Assembly (NCBI GenBank): GCA_003164785.1
Contig: PLUE01000062.1
Coordinates: 310,001-374,000 of the forward strand
Length of the DNA: 64,000 bases
Direction of reading: 5' to 3'
From: Gammaproteobacteria bacterium
GTDB taxonomy: Bacteria > Pseudomonadota > Gammaproteobacteria > Steroidobacterales > Steroidobacteraceae
Shown here: positions 52,470 through 60,907 of the stretch, piece after piece
Layout: every line of letters begins with the position of its first letter
How positions within the stretch are numbered: the stretch's first letter is position 1
The notes under the pieces: model-generated
Told to the model about the DNA's origin: nothing
Databases searched by the model: none
Seen by the model: the letters and a program-made list of their open reading frames with translations, nothing else
Translations under genes and position numbers: made by a program

Positions 52470-53825
52470 ATGATGGATGATTATCCCCATCGCTCGTACG
52501 CGTGGACCGTCGTTGCAATTCTGATTGCGACGGCGGTTCTGTCGTACACCGACCGGCAGGTATTGAGCCTGTTGGTCGACCCCATTCGGGGCGACCTCCA
52601 TATCTCCGACACGCAGGTCAGCCTGCTCCTGGGCACGGCGTTCGCGGTGGTCTATGGGATCGCCGGCATTCCGCTGGGGTTCCTCGCGGATCGCATTTCG
52701 CGGCGCAACCTCATTTTCGCGGGGGTGTCGGTCTGGAGCTTGGGCACCATCGCGTGCGGCCTGTCGCATGACTTCGGCCAGATATTCGCCAGCCGCATCG
52801 TCGTGGGACTGGGCGAGGCGGCGCTATCGCCGGCGGCGATCTCGCTCATCAGCGACTACTTCCCGCCGTCGCGGCGCGGCACGGCGGTGGGGTTCTTTCT
52901 CAGTGGGATTGCCATGGGCAGCGGCGCGGCAATTCTCATCGGCGGCGGCGTGCTGCACGTCATCGAATTGGGCGTCCTGGCGGCCACGCCGCTGGCCGCA
53001 CGGGCGCCGTGGCGAATGGTGCTGTTATGCATCGGCGCGCCGGGTCTGCTGTGGGCGTTGGCCATTCTGTTGATTCGCGAACCGGCCCGCCGCGCGGCCG
53101 ACGCGGGCGCTGACGCGGGCGCCATCGGGGGTGCCGTCGGGGGTGCCATCGGGGGTGCCGTCGGGAGTGCGCGTGGCGCTGCGCCCGTCGCGCCGGTCGC
53201 CGCGGGAACCACGTGGGCGCGCGTGGTGCCGATTTATGTCATGTTGGCGGCGGCTTCGTTCGTCGACAATGCGGTGGGCGCCTGGGCGCCCACGCTGCTG
53301 ATCCGCGACTTCCACCGGAATCCGTCCCAGGTCGGCATGGAGTTGGGGATCTTGCTCACGGCGGGCTTTGGCGGGGGCGTGCTGCTCGGCGGCGTGCTCG
53401 CCGATCGTGCGGGTGTTCGCGGCGGCTGGCCGCGCAAGCTGCGGGTGTGTCTGCTCGCGAGTTTGTTGATCTTGCCGGCGTCGCTGTTGATGAATTCATC
53501 GAATTTCGGGTTCGTCATGGCGGGTGTGCCGACGTACTTTTTGTTGTCGGGCATGGTCACCGCCATCGGTTTCTCGGCGATTCTCGACATGCTGCCGAAT
53601 CGCTCCCGGGGTCTGGCGATGTCCGTGAGCTTCTTCTTGAACGTGGCGCTCGGCGCCGGATTGGGACCCACGGCCGTGGCGTTGGCGGCGAGCGATCTGT
53701 TCGGTGCCGCGGCAGGACTGGGTCCCCCGCTGGTGCTGACGGTCATCGGGGGTTACGTCACGGCCCTGGCGTCGATCGGGGCCGCGCTGTCGATATTCCG
53801 GCCGCGCGCGGCCGTCACCGCATGA
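52470..53825 (+). CDS. MFS transporter
   Basis: 451 residues, 12 predicted helices. SYTDRQVLSLLVDPIRGDL, GFLADRISRRNLIFAGVSVW (loop 2-3 motif) and RIVVGLGEAALSPAAISLIS (helix 5 signature) place it in the ACS/spinster-like group, mostly organic anion transporters. The central loop between helices 6 and 7 contains an Ala/Gly repeat (residues about 215-235) made by 12-bp tandem DNA repeats. It follows the TonB receptor by 9 bp and probably carries the same compound across the inner membrane. Confidence 0.88.
   Translation: MMDDYPHRSYAWTVVAILIATAVLSYTDRQVLSLLVDPIRGDLHISDTQVSLLLGTAFAVVYGIAGIPLGFLADRISRRNLIFAGVSVWSLGTIACGLSHDFGQIFASRIVVGLGEAALSPAAISLISDYFPPSRRGTAVGFFLSGIAMGSGAAILIGGGVLHVIELGVLAATPLAARAPWRMVLLCIGAPGLLWALAILLIREPARRAADAGADAGAIGGAVGGAIGGAVGSARGAAPVAPVAAGTTWARVVPIYVMLAAASFVDNAVGAWAPTLLIRDFHRNPSQVGMELGILLTAGFGGGVLLGGVLADRAGVRGGWPRKLRVCLLASLLILPASLLMNSSNFGFVMAGVPTYFLLSGMVTAIGFSAILDMLPNRSRGLAMSVSFFLNVALGAGLGPTAVALAASDLFGAAAGLGPPLVLTVIGGYVTALASIGAALSIFRPRAAVTA
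53121..53168 (+). repeat. Four 12-bp tandem repeats in the MFS gene
   Basis: GCCATCGGGGGT and GCCGTCGGGGGT alternate for four units and encode Ala-Ile/Val-Gly-Gly repeats in the cytoplasmic loop. Copy number changes would keep the frame. Confidence 0.8.
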
Positions 53826-53959
53826 ACAGTCCGCCGTTGATATCCCACGCGGCCGTAAAATTGCGCGGCGTAGAAATTGTTGTGGTCGAAGCCGCCGCGT
53901 TTCATGGCGATCGCGGAGACCGCCGTGGTGTGGGTGTGTGCGACGCACGCGACATTCGA
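53815..53959 (-). pseudogene. Joined fragments of a class II aldolase and an SDR gene
   Basis: On the minus strand one frame reads SNVACVAHTHTTAVSAIAMK and further FDHNNFYAAQFYGRVGY, which resembles the zinc-binding HTH segment of class II aldolase/adducin proteins. A second frame, over the last 40 bp, reads TAAWDINGGLFMR and stop, the typical C-terminus of a short-chain dehydrogenase. Neither has a start. Both lie between the MFS gene, whose stop they overlap, and a truncated ketopantoate-reductase-like gene. Confidence 0.5.
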
Positions 53960-53976
53960 CCGGGATGGCGTCGCGG

Positions 53977-54366
53977 AAGCGCGCCGGTTGGATCGACGGC
54001 GAGCACCGGTTCCCCGTCGAATGGACCGCCGGCGCCTTGAAAGTACCACCAGGGGATGCCGTTGACGAGCGGAGCGACCAGGGTGCGCGGGCCGATCAGC
54101 GGTCCGAGCGTCGGCAGCAATGCGGCCAGGCCCTGCGCCTTGGTGGCGACGAAGACGATGTCCTGGATGCCGAAATCCGGCTGCTCGCCGGCACTCAAGC
54201 GGGCAACGACACACAGCCCCGCGAGGTCGGCGCGCAATCCGTCCCGGCGCAATTGCGCCAGCCGCTCGCCGCGGGCCAGGAGGCTGACGGTGTGTCCCGC
54301 GGCATGCAGACGTGCGGCCAGCATCGCGCCCACCGCACCCACCCCCGCGACGCAAATACGCGCCAT
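53977..54366 (-). pseudogene. 5' part of a PanE/ApbA-like ketopantoate reductase gene
   Basis: About 130 codons from the ATG at 54366. MARICVAGVGAVGAMLAARL is the nucleotide-binding start, followed by DIVFVATKAQGLAALLPTLG, LVAPLVNGIPWWYFQGAGG and LAVDPTGAL. Intact family members continue for another 170 or so residues with the helical substrate domain. Here the family text stops at about 53977 and changes into the aldolase-like fragment. The start lies 2 bp after the aminotransferase stop, so it was once part of that operon. Confidence 0.72.
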
Positions 54367-54368
54367 GG

Positions 54369-55550
54369 TCAGGCCGCGTTCTTGTGCTGCACGGCGGTCA
54401 AGGCGTCGACGAAGCGGTCCACCTGCTCCTCGGCGAGGCCCGCGATATTGATCCGACCGGAGTGCGCCATGTAGATGCCATGCTCCGATTGGAGCATGTC
54501 GATCTGCGCGACGGATAGCGGCAGCAGCGCGAACATTCCCTGGCCGTCGGCGAGCGGCCCGAGATCGACGGCGCCGATGCGCCCATGCCGCGCCAGCGCG
54601 GCGCGCAGGTGCCGGATGCGGGTGCGCATGCCATCGAGTTCCGCACGCCACGAGCGACCCAGGTCGGCGTCAGCGAGGATGCTGTGAACCACGGCCGCGC
54701 CATGATCGGGCGGCATGGAGTAATTGGCGCGGGCGAGAGCGACCAAGTGCCCGAGCAGCAGGTTCGTTTCGCCGGGATTGGCGCCCGTCACGAACAACGC
54801 GCCGACCCGGTCTCGGTACAGCCCGAAGTTCTTGTCGCAGGAATACGCCGCGAGGAGGCGGGGAACCCGCCGGGCGAGCAAGCGCAATCCAGCGCTGTCC
54901 TCCAACCAGCCGCGCCCGAGTCCTTGGTAGGCGATATCCACCAGCGGCACCAGACCGCGCGCGGCGATCACCTCCGCGGCGGCCTCCCAGAACGACAAAT
55001 CGGGCTGCACCCCGGTGGGATTGTGGCAGCAGCCATGCAGGAGTACGGCATCCCCTGCCGCAGCGCCTCCCAGGGCATGCAGAAACACGTCGTGGCGATA
55101 TTGCTGTGTGCTCGGATCTAACAGATCCACGATGGCGACCTCGAGGCGCGACGCGGCGAAAATGGGCCCGTGGTTGGGCCATGTCGGCGTACCCAGCCAG
55201 ATGCGACGGCCGGGTTGGCTGCGGGCGAGCAAGTCAGCCGCCAAGCGCAGCGCGCCCGTGCCGCCCACCGTCTGCAACCCTGCCACACCGGTCCAGGCGA
55301 AGGCCTCGGCGGCCAGCAGCTGCACGAATTCAGGATCGCCCTCGCTGCCGAGGTAGGACTTGGTCGACTGGGCGCCAGCCAGATGCTGTTCCGCCGCTTT
55401 GACGGCCGCGAACACCGGCGTGTTGCCCTGCGGATCCCGGTAGACACCGACGCCCAAATCCATTTTCCGCGGCCGGACGTCGGCGCGAAATCGACCCATC
55501 AGCGCCAGCACGGGATCGGAAGTGACGGGGGACAAATCGCCGAAGGCCAT
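54369..55550 (-). CDS. Aspartate/aromatic amino acid aminotransferase, class I
   Basis: 393 residues. MDLGVGVYRDPQGNTPVFAA, KSYLGSEGDPEF, LHGCCHNPTGVQP and the PLP-lysine block AAYSCDKNFGLYRDRVGAL match the AspC/TyrB subgroup. The C-terminal SGRINIAGL carries the substrate carboxylate-binding Arg. The usual catalytic Asp-Tyr pair is in PLVDIAYQGLG. It transfers amino groups between dicarboxylic or aromatic amino acids and 2-oxo acids. It is divergent from an Lrp-family gene, which probably controls it. Confidence 0.9.
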   Translation of the reverse strand: MAFGDLSPVTSDPVLALMGRFRADVRPRKMDLGVGVYRDPQGNTPVFAAVKAAEQHLAGAQSTKSYLGSEGDPEFVQLLAAEAFAWTGVAGLQTVGGTGALRLAADLLARSQPGRRIWLGTPTWPNHGPIFAASRLEVAIVDLLDPSTQQYRHDVFLHALGGAAAGDAVLLHGCCHNPTGVQPDLSFWEAAAEVIAARGLVPLVDIAYQGLGRGWLEDSAGLRLLARRVPRLLAAYSCDKNFGLYRDRVGALFVTGANPGETNLLLGHLVALARANYSMPPDHGAAVVHSILADADLGRSWRAELDGMRTRIRHLRAALARHGRIGAVDLGPLADGQGMFALLPLSVAQIDMLQSEHGIYMAHSGRINIAGLAEEQVDRFVDALTAVQHKNAA

Positions 55551-55633
55551 ATCGCATCTCCATTGGCAACCTTCACGATAAGCTGCATTCCCGAGGCGAT
55601 GGTTCCTTTTTGGCCTTTGTTTCTGTCAATAAT

Positions 55634-55648
55634 TAGTACAATGTACTA
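55634..55648. promoter_or_regulatory. Palindrome in the aminotransferase/Lrp divergent region
   Basis: TAGTACA-A-TGTACTA is a perfect 7-bp-arm palindrome in an A/T-rich stretch between the two divergent genes, 84 bp before the aminotransferase start. Lrp/AsnC proteins bind such imperfect 15-bp palindromes, so this is the likely operator for both genes. Confidence 0.55.
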
Positions 55649-55699
55649 TGAGATTGGCAAATATAGAGAAAGTGTTCTAAGAATGGCGGGGTCGTCGAT

Positions 55700-56173
55700 A
55701 TGGACAAGGTCGATTGGACGATATTGGCGGCACTCGAGGCGGATGGACGGGAGTCGTTCGGGGCCCTCGCGGAACGGGTGTCGTTGACCAAGACGCCCTG
55801 CTGGACACGGGTGCAGACCTTGGAGCGCGAGGGTGCGATCAGGGGCTACCGAGCGGTCATCGATCCGGTCTCGGTGGGGCTGAAGTTGACCGCCTTCGTC
55901 GAAGTCACCATCGAGTTCGGCAGCCGCGTCGCGTTCGAACGCGCGGTCGAGGAGCATCCGGCGATCATCGAGTGCTACACCACCGCCGGCGAGGCGGATT
56001 ACCTCCTGCAGGTGATGACCAGCGACGTGGAGCGGCTCGATAGCTTGCTGCGCGAGGAGCTGTGCCGATTGCCGGGCGTGCAGCGGTCGGCGACGACGAT
56101 CTGCCTGAAGCGCATCAAGGACAATGGCCCGATCACGCGGGCGGCGGGACTGCTTCAGGAGCGGCCCGCCTAG
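55700..56173 (+). CDS. Lrp/AsnC family transcriptional regulator
   Basis: 157 residues. The helix-turn-helix DKVDWTILAALEADGRESFG, VSLTKTPCWTRVQTLEREGA is followed by the RAM ligand-binding domain (AFVEVTIEFGSRVAFERAV; CYTTAGEADYLLQVMTSD). Family members sense amino acids. The divergent aminotransferase suggests control of aromatic or acidic amino acid turnover. The ATG has a weak upstream site (GGGG at distance). Confidence 0.92.
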   Translation: MDKVDWTILAALEADGRESFGALAERVSLTKTPCWTRVQTLEREGAIRGYRAVIDPVSVGLKLTAFVEVTIEFGSRVAFERAVEEHPAIIECYTTAGEADYLLQVMTSDVERLDSLLREELCRLPGVQRSATTICLKRIKDNGPITRAAGLLQERPA

Positions 56174-56306
56174 CGGCTTATCTGGCAGCTTCACCGGTTC
56201 CGATCGCGCTCAGCAGTGGCCGGGCAGCCAGGTGATCGCCGCACAGAAAGCCAACACCGCGAATGCCTTCAGCCTGCCGGGCCTATCCGCGAAGGGGTGT
56301 TCACGT

Positions 56307-57776
56307 TCAAGGAAACTGGATTTCCGCTTCGCCGGTCACTGCGACGAAACTTGCCTGGCCGTCGCGGATCACGCGGACGAGCAACGGAGCTTGAGGCGTG
56401 GGTTTGGCGATTTTCGCGACATCCGCGACCTCCACGAGCTGCTTGGATCCCACATGGGTGATCAGATCGCCGACCCTCAGGCCCGCCAGCGCGCCGGGAC
56501 CCGCCGGGCGCAACTCGGTCACGATGAGCGCGCTCGCTTCGGTGTCGGCCTTGACGGCCTTGCGGATGTCGACCGTCGTATTGGCGACGCCCAATCCCAG
56601 GGCGGGCACCCACGTGTCCTCGTCGCCGGTGAGCATCGGATCGGACGGTGGTTCCGGCAGGCGGCCGATCGTCAGCCCCACGGACTGCTGCGTGCCGCCA
56701 CGCAGGACGGTCGCCACGACGAGCGAGTTGGGCGTCAGCCGCGCCGTGATCTTGCTCAGGTTCTTGAAGGTCACCGTGCTCTTGCCGATGCCGAGCAGGA
56801 CGTCTCCCACCCACAGGGTGCTAACGGCGGGGCCCGCCGTGTCGACGGACGTCACGAGCGCGCCGGCCGGCTTTTTCATGCCGAGCGCCTTGGCGAGCAC
56901 CGGCGTGACCGATTGAGCCGAGATGCCAAGATAGCCGCGCTCGACACGGCCATGGGTTTCGAGTTGCCCGATGACGGATGCAACGGTTTCGGCCGGGATG
57001 GCGAAACCCAGTCCGACCGAGCCGCCGCTCGGCGAGAAAATGGCCGAGGTCACCCCGACCACCGTGCCGTCGAGCGCCAGCAGCGGGCCGCCGGAGTTGC
57101 CGTGATTGATGGCGGCGTCGGTCTGCAGAAAATCGATGTAGGGGTCATCTTCCAGTGTTCGCGCCCGGGCGGAGATGATGCCCGCGCTGACGGATTGCCC
57201 CAAGCCGAATGGATTGCCGATGGCAATGACCGGGTCGCCGACGGAAACCGCCTCGGAGGTTCCAAGGCGCAGAACCGGTAGTTGCCCGGCGTCGACCCTC
57301 AAGAGCGCGATGTCGGTGACCGCATCGGCGCCGAGAATTTTCGCGGGGACTTCCCGACCATCCGCCAATCGAACCCGCACCACGCGGGCGCCGACGATGA
57401 CATGGCGGTTGGTGACGATCAGGCCATCGGCGCGGATAACGAATCCCGAGCCGAGTGCCGCCGACGATCGGTCGTCGCCGGCCTGGTTGCCGCCTGCCCC
57501 CGAGAGGAGCCGCCGAATCAATGCGCCGACGGCGTCGTAGCCCGTATCGGCGTTGGCGCGCGCGGCGGCGCGCTGGCCGGCGCCCACGCTCTGTTCTTCG
57601 ACCATGACGGTCACGACGCTGGGCGCGACGCGACGCACCAAGGGTGCATAACCCATCGCGACGGCCTCGATGGCGCTGCTCGCCGATGGCGGCAGGAGCG
57701 CCGCGAGCAGCGCCGCCAGGAGAAGCGCGCTCCAGGGGCGCGCGGAGGAAACACTAGAACGTCTGTTGGGATACAT
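56307..57776 (-). CDS. HtrA/DegQ-type periplasmic serine protease with two PDZ domains
   Basis: 489 residues. A signal peptide (LLLAALLAALLPPSASSA) precedes a trypsin-like domain with the full triad: H125 (TNRHVIV), D155 (TDIALL) and S228 (GNSGGPL). Two PDZ domains follow (YLGISAQSVTPVLAKALGM; ALIVTELRPAGPGALAGLRV). These enzymes degrade or refold damaged envelope proteins. The second PDZ domain is divergent and the first is somewhat unusual (VGDVLLGIGKSTVTFKNLS), so oligomeric state and regulation may differ from DegP. Confidence 0.9.
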   Translation of the reverse strand: MYPNRRSSVSSARPWSALLLAALLAALLPPSASSAIEAVAMGYAPLVRRVAPSVVTVMVEEQSVGAGQRAAARANADTGYDAVGALIRRLLSGAGGNQAGDDRSSAALGSGFVIRADGLIVTNRHVIVGARVVRVRLADGREVPAKILGADAVTDIALLRVDAGQLPVLRLGTSEAVSVGDPVIAIGNPFGLGQSVSAGIISARARTLEDDPYIDFLQTDAAINHGNSGGPLLALDGTVVGVTSAIFSPSGGSVGLGFAIPAETVASVIGQLETHGRVERGYLGISAQSVTPVLAKALGMKKPAGALVTSVDTAGPAVSTLWVGDVLLGIGKSTVTFKNLSKITARLTPNSLVVATVLRGGTQQSVGLTIGRLPEPPSDPMLTGDEDTWVPALGLGVANTTVDIRKAVKADTEASALIVTELRPAGPGALAGLRVGDLITHVGSKQLVEVADVAKIAKPTPQAPLLVRVIRDGQASFVAVTGEAEIQFP

Positions 57777-57835
57777 GTGGTTCGCGATCTTTTCTTGGTC
57801 TACCAGCCGATCCGTCCGGGCCCATGGCGCGTCGG

Positions 57836-58966
57836 CTATTGGCTCGCGGTGGTCGCGGTGGTCGGGGTGGTTGGCGGCGTGGCGGTGGCGGGTGCGCTGG
57901 TCGCGGCCGGTGCTGCGGTCGTCGCGGGCGCGCTGGTCGTGGCAGGTGCGGCGGCGGTGCTTGGTGTGGCTGCGGGCGCGTCGGGCAGATCAGCCTCCAA
58001 ACCGACCGTGGCAATGACGCCGTCGGCCTTCGTCAAGACTTCGCGTGCGTAGTCCCAATGGATGGCCACCGTCCTGTCGCCGACGGCGGCGCGCAGCAAT
58101 TCGGCAAACTGGTCGATGTCGGGCTCGAAACTTTGCCCCTGTGCATCGACGGGCGGATGCGCTTCGAGCAGAAGCTCGCCGTCGATCCAGGCGACCTTGA
58201 TCGGTTCGTTGATGAGTCGCACCGGCGTGCCCACCGGGATCAGCGGGAAGAGCGCGGCCACGTCGTCCGGATACATGCGAATGCAGCCGTGAGTGACCGC
58301 CAGTCCGACAGCGATGGGATTATTCGTACCGTGAATCAAATAGGTGCCGTTGCCGGCCGCGAGGCGCATCGCATATAGGCCCAACGGATTGTCCGGCCCG
58401 GAGGGCACCAGTGCCGGCAATGGGTCGCCCGCCGCGGCATGCTCCTTGCGCACCGACTCGGGTGGATACCAGACGGGATCCTTTTGCTTCTGGATGACGT
58501 GGGTGAGGCCCAACGGCGTTCGCCAGTCCATCTTGCCGATGCTGACGGGATAGGTGATCACTTCACGAGAGCCATCGCGGTTCGGCTTCGGATAGTAGTA
58601 CAGGCGATGTTCAGGAAGATTCACGACGATGCCTTCCCGCGGTCCCGGCGGGAGGATGTGCCGGCCCGGGATGATGAGCTCCTTCCCGGCCCCGGGGATC
58701 CACGGGTCGACGCCAGGATTGACGCGGATGATCTCTTCCGAGCCCAGGCTGTACTTGCGGGCGAGATCATAGAGCGTGTCTTCGTAGACGGTCACGACGG
58801 TCTGATCCGTGCCGACGAGCGAATCGTCCTTGTTCGGGATCGGAAAGACCGTTGCGTGAGCGAGGTGGGCGCCCATCAGGGTCAGGACGAAAGCCGCCGG
58901 AGCGATGCCGGTCCACGGCCCACGACGGGCCGCCAAACGAGGAGTGTTAGCGCTGGTTTTCACCAC
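57836..58966 (-). CDS. Periplasmic L,D-transpeptidase (ErfK/YbiS type)
   Basis: 376 residues with a signal peptide (about 1-38). A LysM-like segment (VTVYEDTLYDLARKYSLGSE; EEIIRVNPGVDPWIPG) precedes the YkuD catalytic domain, whose active-site motif HGTNNPIAVG ... VTHGCIRMYP has the catalytic Cys. Such enzymes attach Braun lipoprotein or make 3-3 cross-links in peptidoglycan. The last 50 residues are an Ala/Thr/Pro low-complexity tail (APATTSAPATTAAPAATSAP) that may span the wall. Confidence 0.9.
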   Translation of the reverse strand: MVKTSANTPRLAARRGPWTGIAPAAFVLTLMGAHLAHATVFPIPNKDDSLVGTDQTVVTVYEDTLYDLARKYSLGSEEIIRVNPGVDPWIPGAGKELIIPGRHILPPGPREGIVVNLPEHRLYYYPKPNRDGSREVITYPVSIGKMDWRTPLGLTHVIQKQKDPVWYPPESVRKEHAAAGDPLPALVPSGPDNPLGLYAMRLAAGNGTYLIHGTNNPIAVGLAVTHGCIRMYPDDVAALFPLIPVGTPVRLINEPIKVAWIDGELLLEAHPPVDAQGQSFEPDIDQFAELLRAAVGDRTVAIHWDYAREVLTKADGVIATVGLEADLPDAPAATPSTAAAPATTSAPATTAAPAATSAPATATPPTTPTTATTASQ

Positions 58967-59113
58967 GCTAGCCTATCACGGAGCGGGAGATTCCTGGCCG
59001 GCGCATGCCTCATTCTGAGCAGCCGATCCTGCGCAGGGGCCGAAAATTCTGTCGTTCGGGCCTTGGCCGTGTTACGAATGGAACCCACGCCCACAGTCAG
59101 GAGAAATCGAACG

Positions 59114-60190
59114 ATGAGCGCCGCAGCGGACAAAATTGCCATCGATACGTCGGGTCCGCAACTCCGCTCCGGTGCGCTCGGATTGATCGAAATCATTGGC
59201 CAGTCGCTCGCCGCCATCGCGCCGACCCTCACGCCGGCGCTCAACATCTCCGTGGTGGCGGGTCTTGCCGGGATCGGCTGCTGGATGGCGTACTTCATCG
59301 GCACCATCGGCGTCGTCATCGTCGCGGCCAGCGTCGGTACCCTGGCCGCACGGCATCCGGAGGCGGGCGCCTATTTCGTCTACATCGGTCGGACCTTCGG
59401 ACCGTTCGCCGGCGCACTCGCGGGCTGGGCCATGATCAGCGCCTATATGTTCACCGCGGTGGCGGTCGCGCTCTCCTTCGCCATTTTCCTCGGAAACTTT
59501 CTCGGTGCGTTCGGGATCGAACTCGGCATGCTGCCGATGGTCGCGGTGATGCTGGTGTTCGTCGCGGCGGTGACCTACGGGGCTTACACCGACGTCAAGA
59601 TGTCCTCGCGGGCGGGCCTCGTCCTCGAAGTCATTTCAATCGCCATCATCGTGCTCATCACGGTCCTGTTCGTCCGCGTCCGTGGAACGGTGATCGACCG
59701 TCCGCAGCTCCAAATCGCCGCGTTCAATTATGGCGCCGTATTTTCCGCGCTGCCGTTCGTCATCTTCAGCTTCGTCGGGTTCGAGAGTTCCGCGACGTTG
59801 GCCAAGGAATCGGCGAATCCGCGCAAGAACATTCCTCTGGCCGTGATCGGGTGCGGGGCGTTCGCGGGGATTTTCTTCACGTTCATCGCCTATTTCATGG
59901 TGTTCGGCATGGGCGACGACACGCTGACGCTGGGCGCGAGTTCGGCGCCGTTCAGCGACGTCGCGGCGAAGGCCGGACTTGGCTGGACCTCCGTGATCGT
60001 CTATTTCGCCGCCATGATCAGCGTGTTCGCGTGCTGTCTCGCCAGCGTCTATCCAGTGCCCGCCTATCCCTACAACATCCTGCCGTACGCGTTCTTCGCG
60101 TACATGATCGTGGGCGCCATCTGGTTCGCCATGCTGAAGTCGCGATCACCGCAAACGCTGGCATCGATCCAGCACGACATGGAAGGCTGA
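59114..60190 (+). CDS. APC amino acid permease with an in-frame internal deletion
   Basis: 358 residues from the ATG at 59114 with AGGAG upstream. The first eight helices are normal (GLIEIIGQSLAAIAPTLTPA; FVIFSFVGFESSATLAKESA). After ISVFACCLASV (junction about 60041-60050) the sequence goes directly to YPVPAYPYNILPYAFFAYMI and the usual family ending SRSPQTLASIQHDMEG. Intact relatives are about 480-500 residues, so about 130 residues holding three to four helices are missing. The frame is kept, so a protein may be made, but transport is doubtful. Confidence 0.7.
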   Translation: MSAAADKIAIDTSGPQLRSGALGLIEIIGQSLAAIAPTLTPALNISVVAGLAGIGCWMAYFIGTIGVVIVAASVGTLAARHPEAGAYFVYIGRTFGPFAGALAGWAMISAYMFTAVAVALSFAIFLGNFLGAFGIELGMLPMVAVMLVFVAAVTYGAYTDVKMSSRAGLVLEVISIAIIVLITVLFVRVRGTVIDRPQLQIAAFNYGAVFSALPFVIFSFVGFESSATLAKESANPRKNIPLAVIGCGAFAGIFFTFIAYFMVFGMGDDTLTLGASSAPFSDVAAKAGLGWTSVIVYFAAMISVFACCLASVYPVPAYPYNILPYAFFAYMIVGAIWFAMLKSRSPQTLASIQHDMEG

Positions 60191-60223
60191 GGACCGCGTC
60201 CGCGCCAAGGGGCGCGGGGGCGC

Positions 60224-60739
60224 ATGCACATGATCGCAACACTTCGTGCATTGTCGGAAGCGGACATCGAGCCGGTGATGGCGGTGGGCAGGCGCATCTG
60301 GGTCTCGCACTACGTGCCGATTCTGGGTCAGGCCCAGGTTGACTACATGGTGGGCATGCGCTTCACGGCGGACTATCTGCGGCGGTATCTCGATGCGCCG
60401 GATCGCTGGCTGGACGTGTTGTGGTTGGGCGGGGAGCCGGTGGGCTATTGCGCCTACGCGCTGACCGCGTCACCGGACGAATTGAAGCTGGAGCAGCTTT
60501 ATCTGCTGCCCGAACTGCACGGGCGCGGCCTCGGGGGACAGATGCTGCGGCACGTGACGGAGCGCGCCGCCAGCCTCGGCAGCCGAACCATGATGCTGCA
60601 AGTCAACAAGCAGAACACCGGGTCGCTCGGCCTCTACAAGAAGATGGGGTTCGCGGTGAGGGAAGAGGCGGTTTTCGACATCGGACATGGGTTCGTGATG
60701 GATGATTTCATTATGGAAAAGTGGCTGGCCTCACCCTGA
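60224..60739 (+). CDS. GNAT family N-acetyltransferase
   Basis: 171 residues. The acetyl-CoA-binding region LEQLYLLPELHGRGLGGQML and the following SLGSRTMMLQVNKQNTGSLG, YKKMGFAV are typical of GNAT enzymes acting on small amines or protein N-termini. The substrate is unknown. It follows the shortened permease by 33 bp on the same strand and may be co-transcribed. Alternative starts at the second Met (60230) are possible. Confidence 0.85.
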   Translation: MHMIATLRALSEADIEPVMAVGRRIWVSHYVPILGQAQVDYMVGMRFTADYLRRYLDAPDRWLDVLWLGGEPVGYCAYALTASPDELKLEQLYLLPELHGRGLGGQMLRHVTERAASLGSRTMMLQVNKQNTGSLGLYKKMGFAVREEAVFDIGHGFVMDDFIMEKWLASP

Positions 60740-60907
60740 ACCTGGATTTCGCGGGGCTCGACATCGATATCGGATGGCCATGTCATACACCAAGCCTTGA
60801 CGCGGCACCGGGCCGGCACAAACGGCACGTCGCGGTAGCGTTCGGCGCCGGCTCGGTGCATCATTGCGACCCGCTGTAGGCCTCAAATCCGGGTTGCACC
60901 ACATTCC

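Noticed and set aside
53121..53168. Repeats considered as a CRISPR-like array
   Set aside because: The units are 12 bp, contiguous, without spacers and inside a coding frame.
56124..57281. 385-codon plus-strand open frame
   Set aside because: Antisense to the HtrA-type protease; no start signal and no family text.
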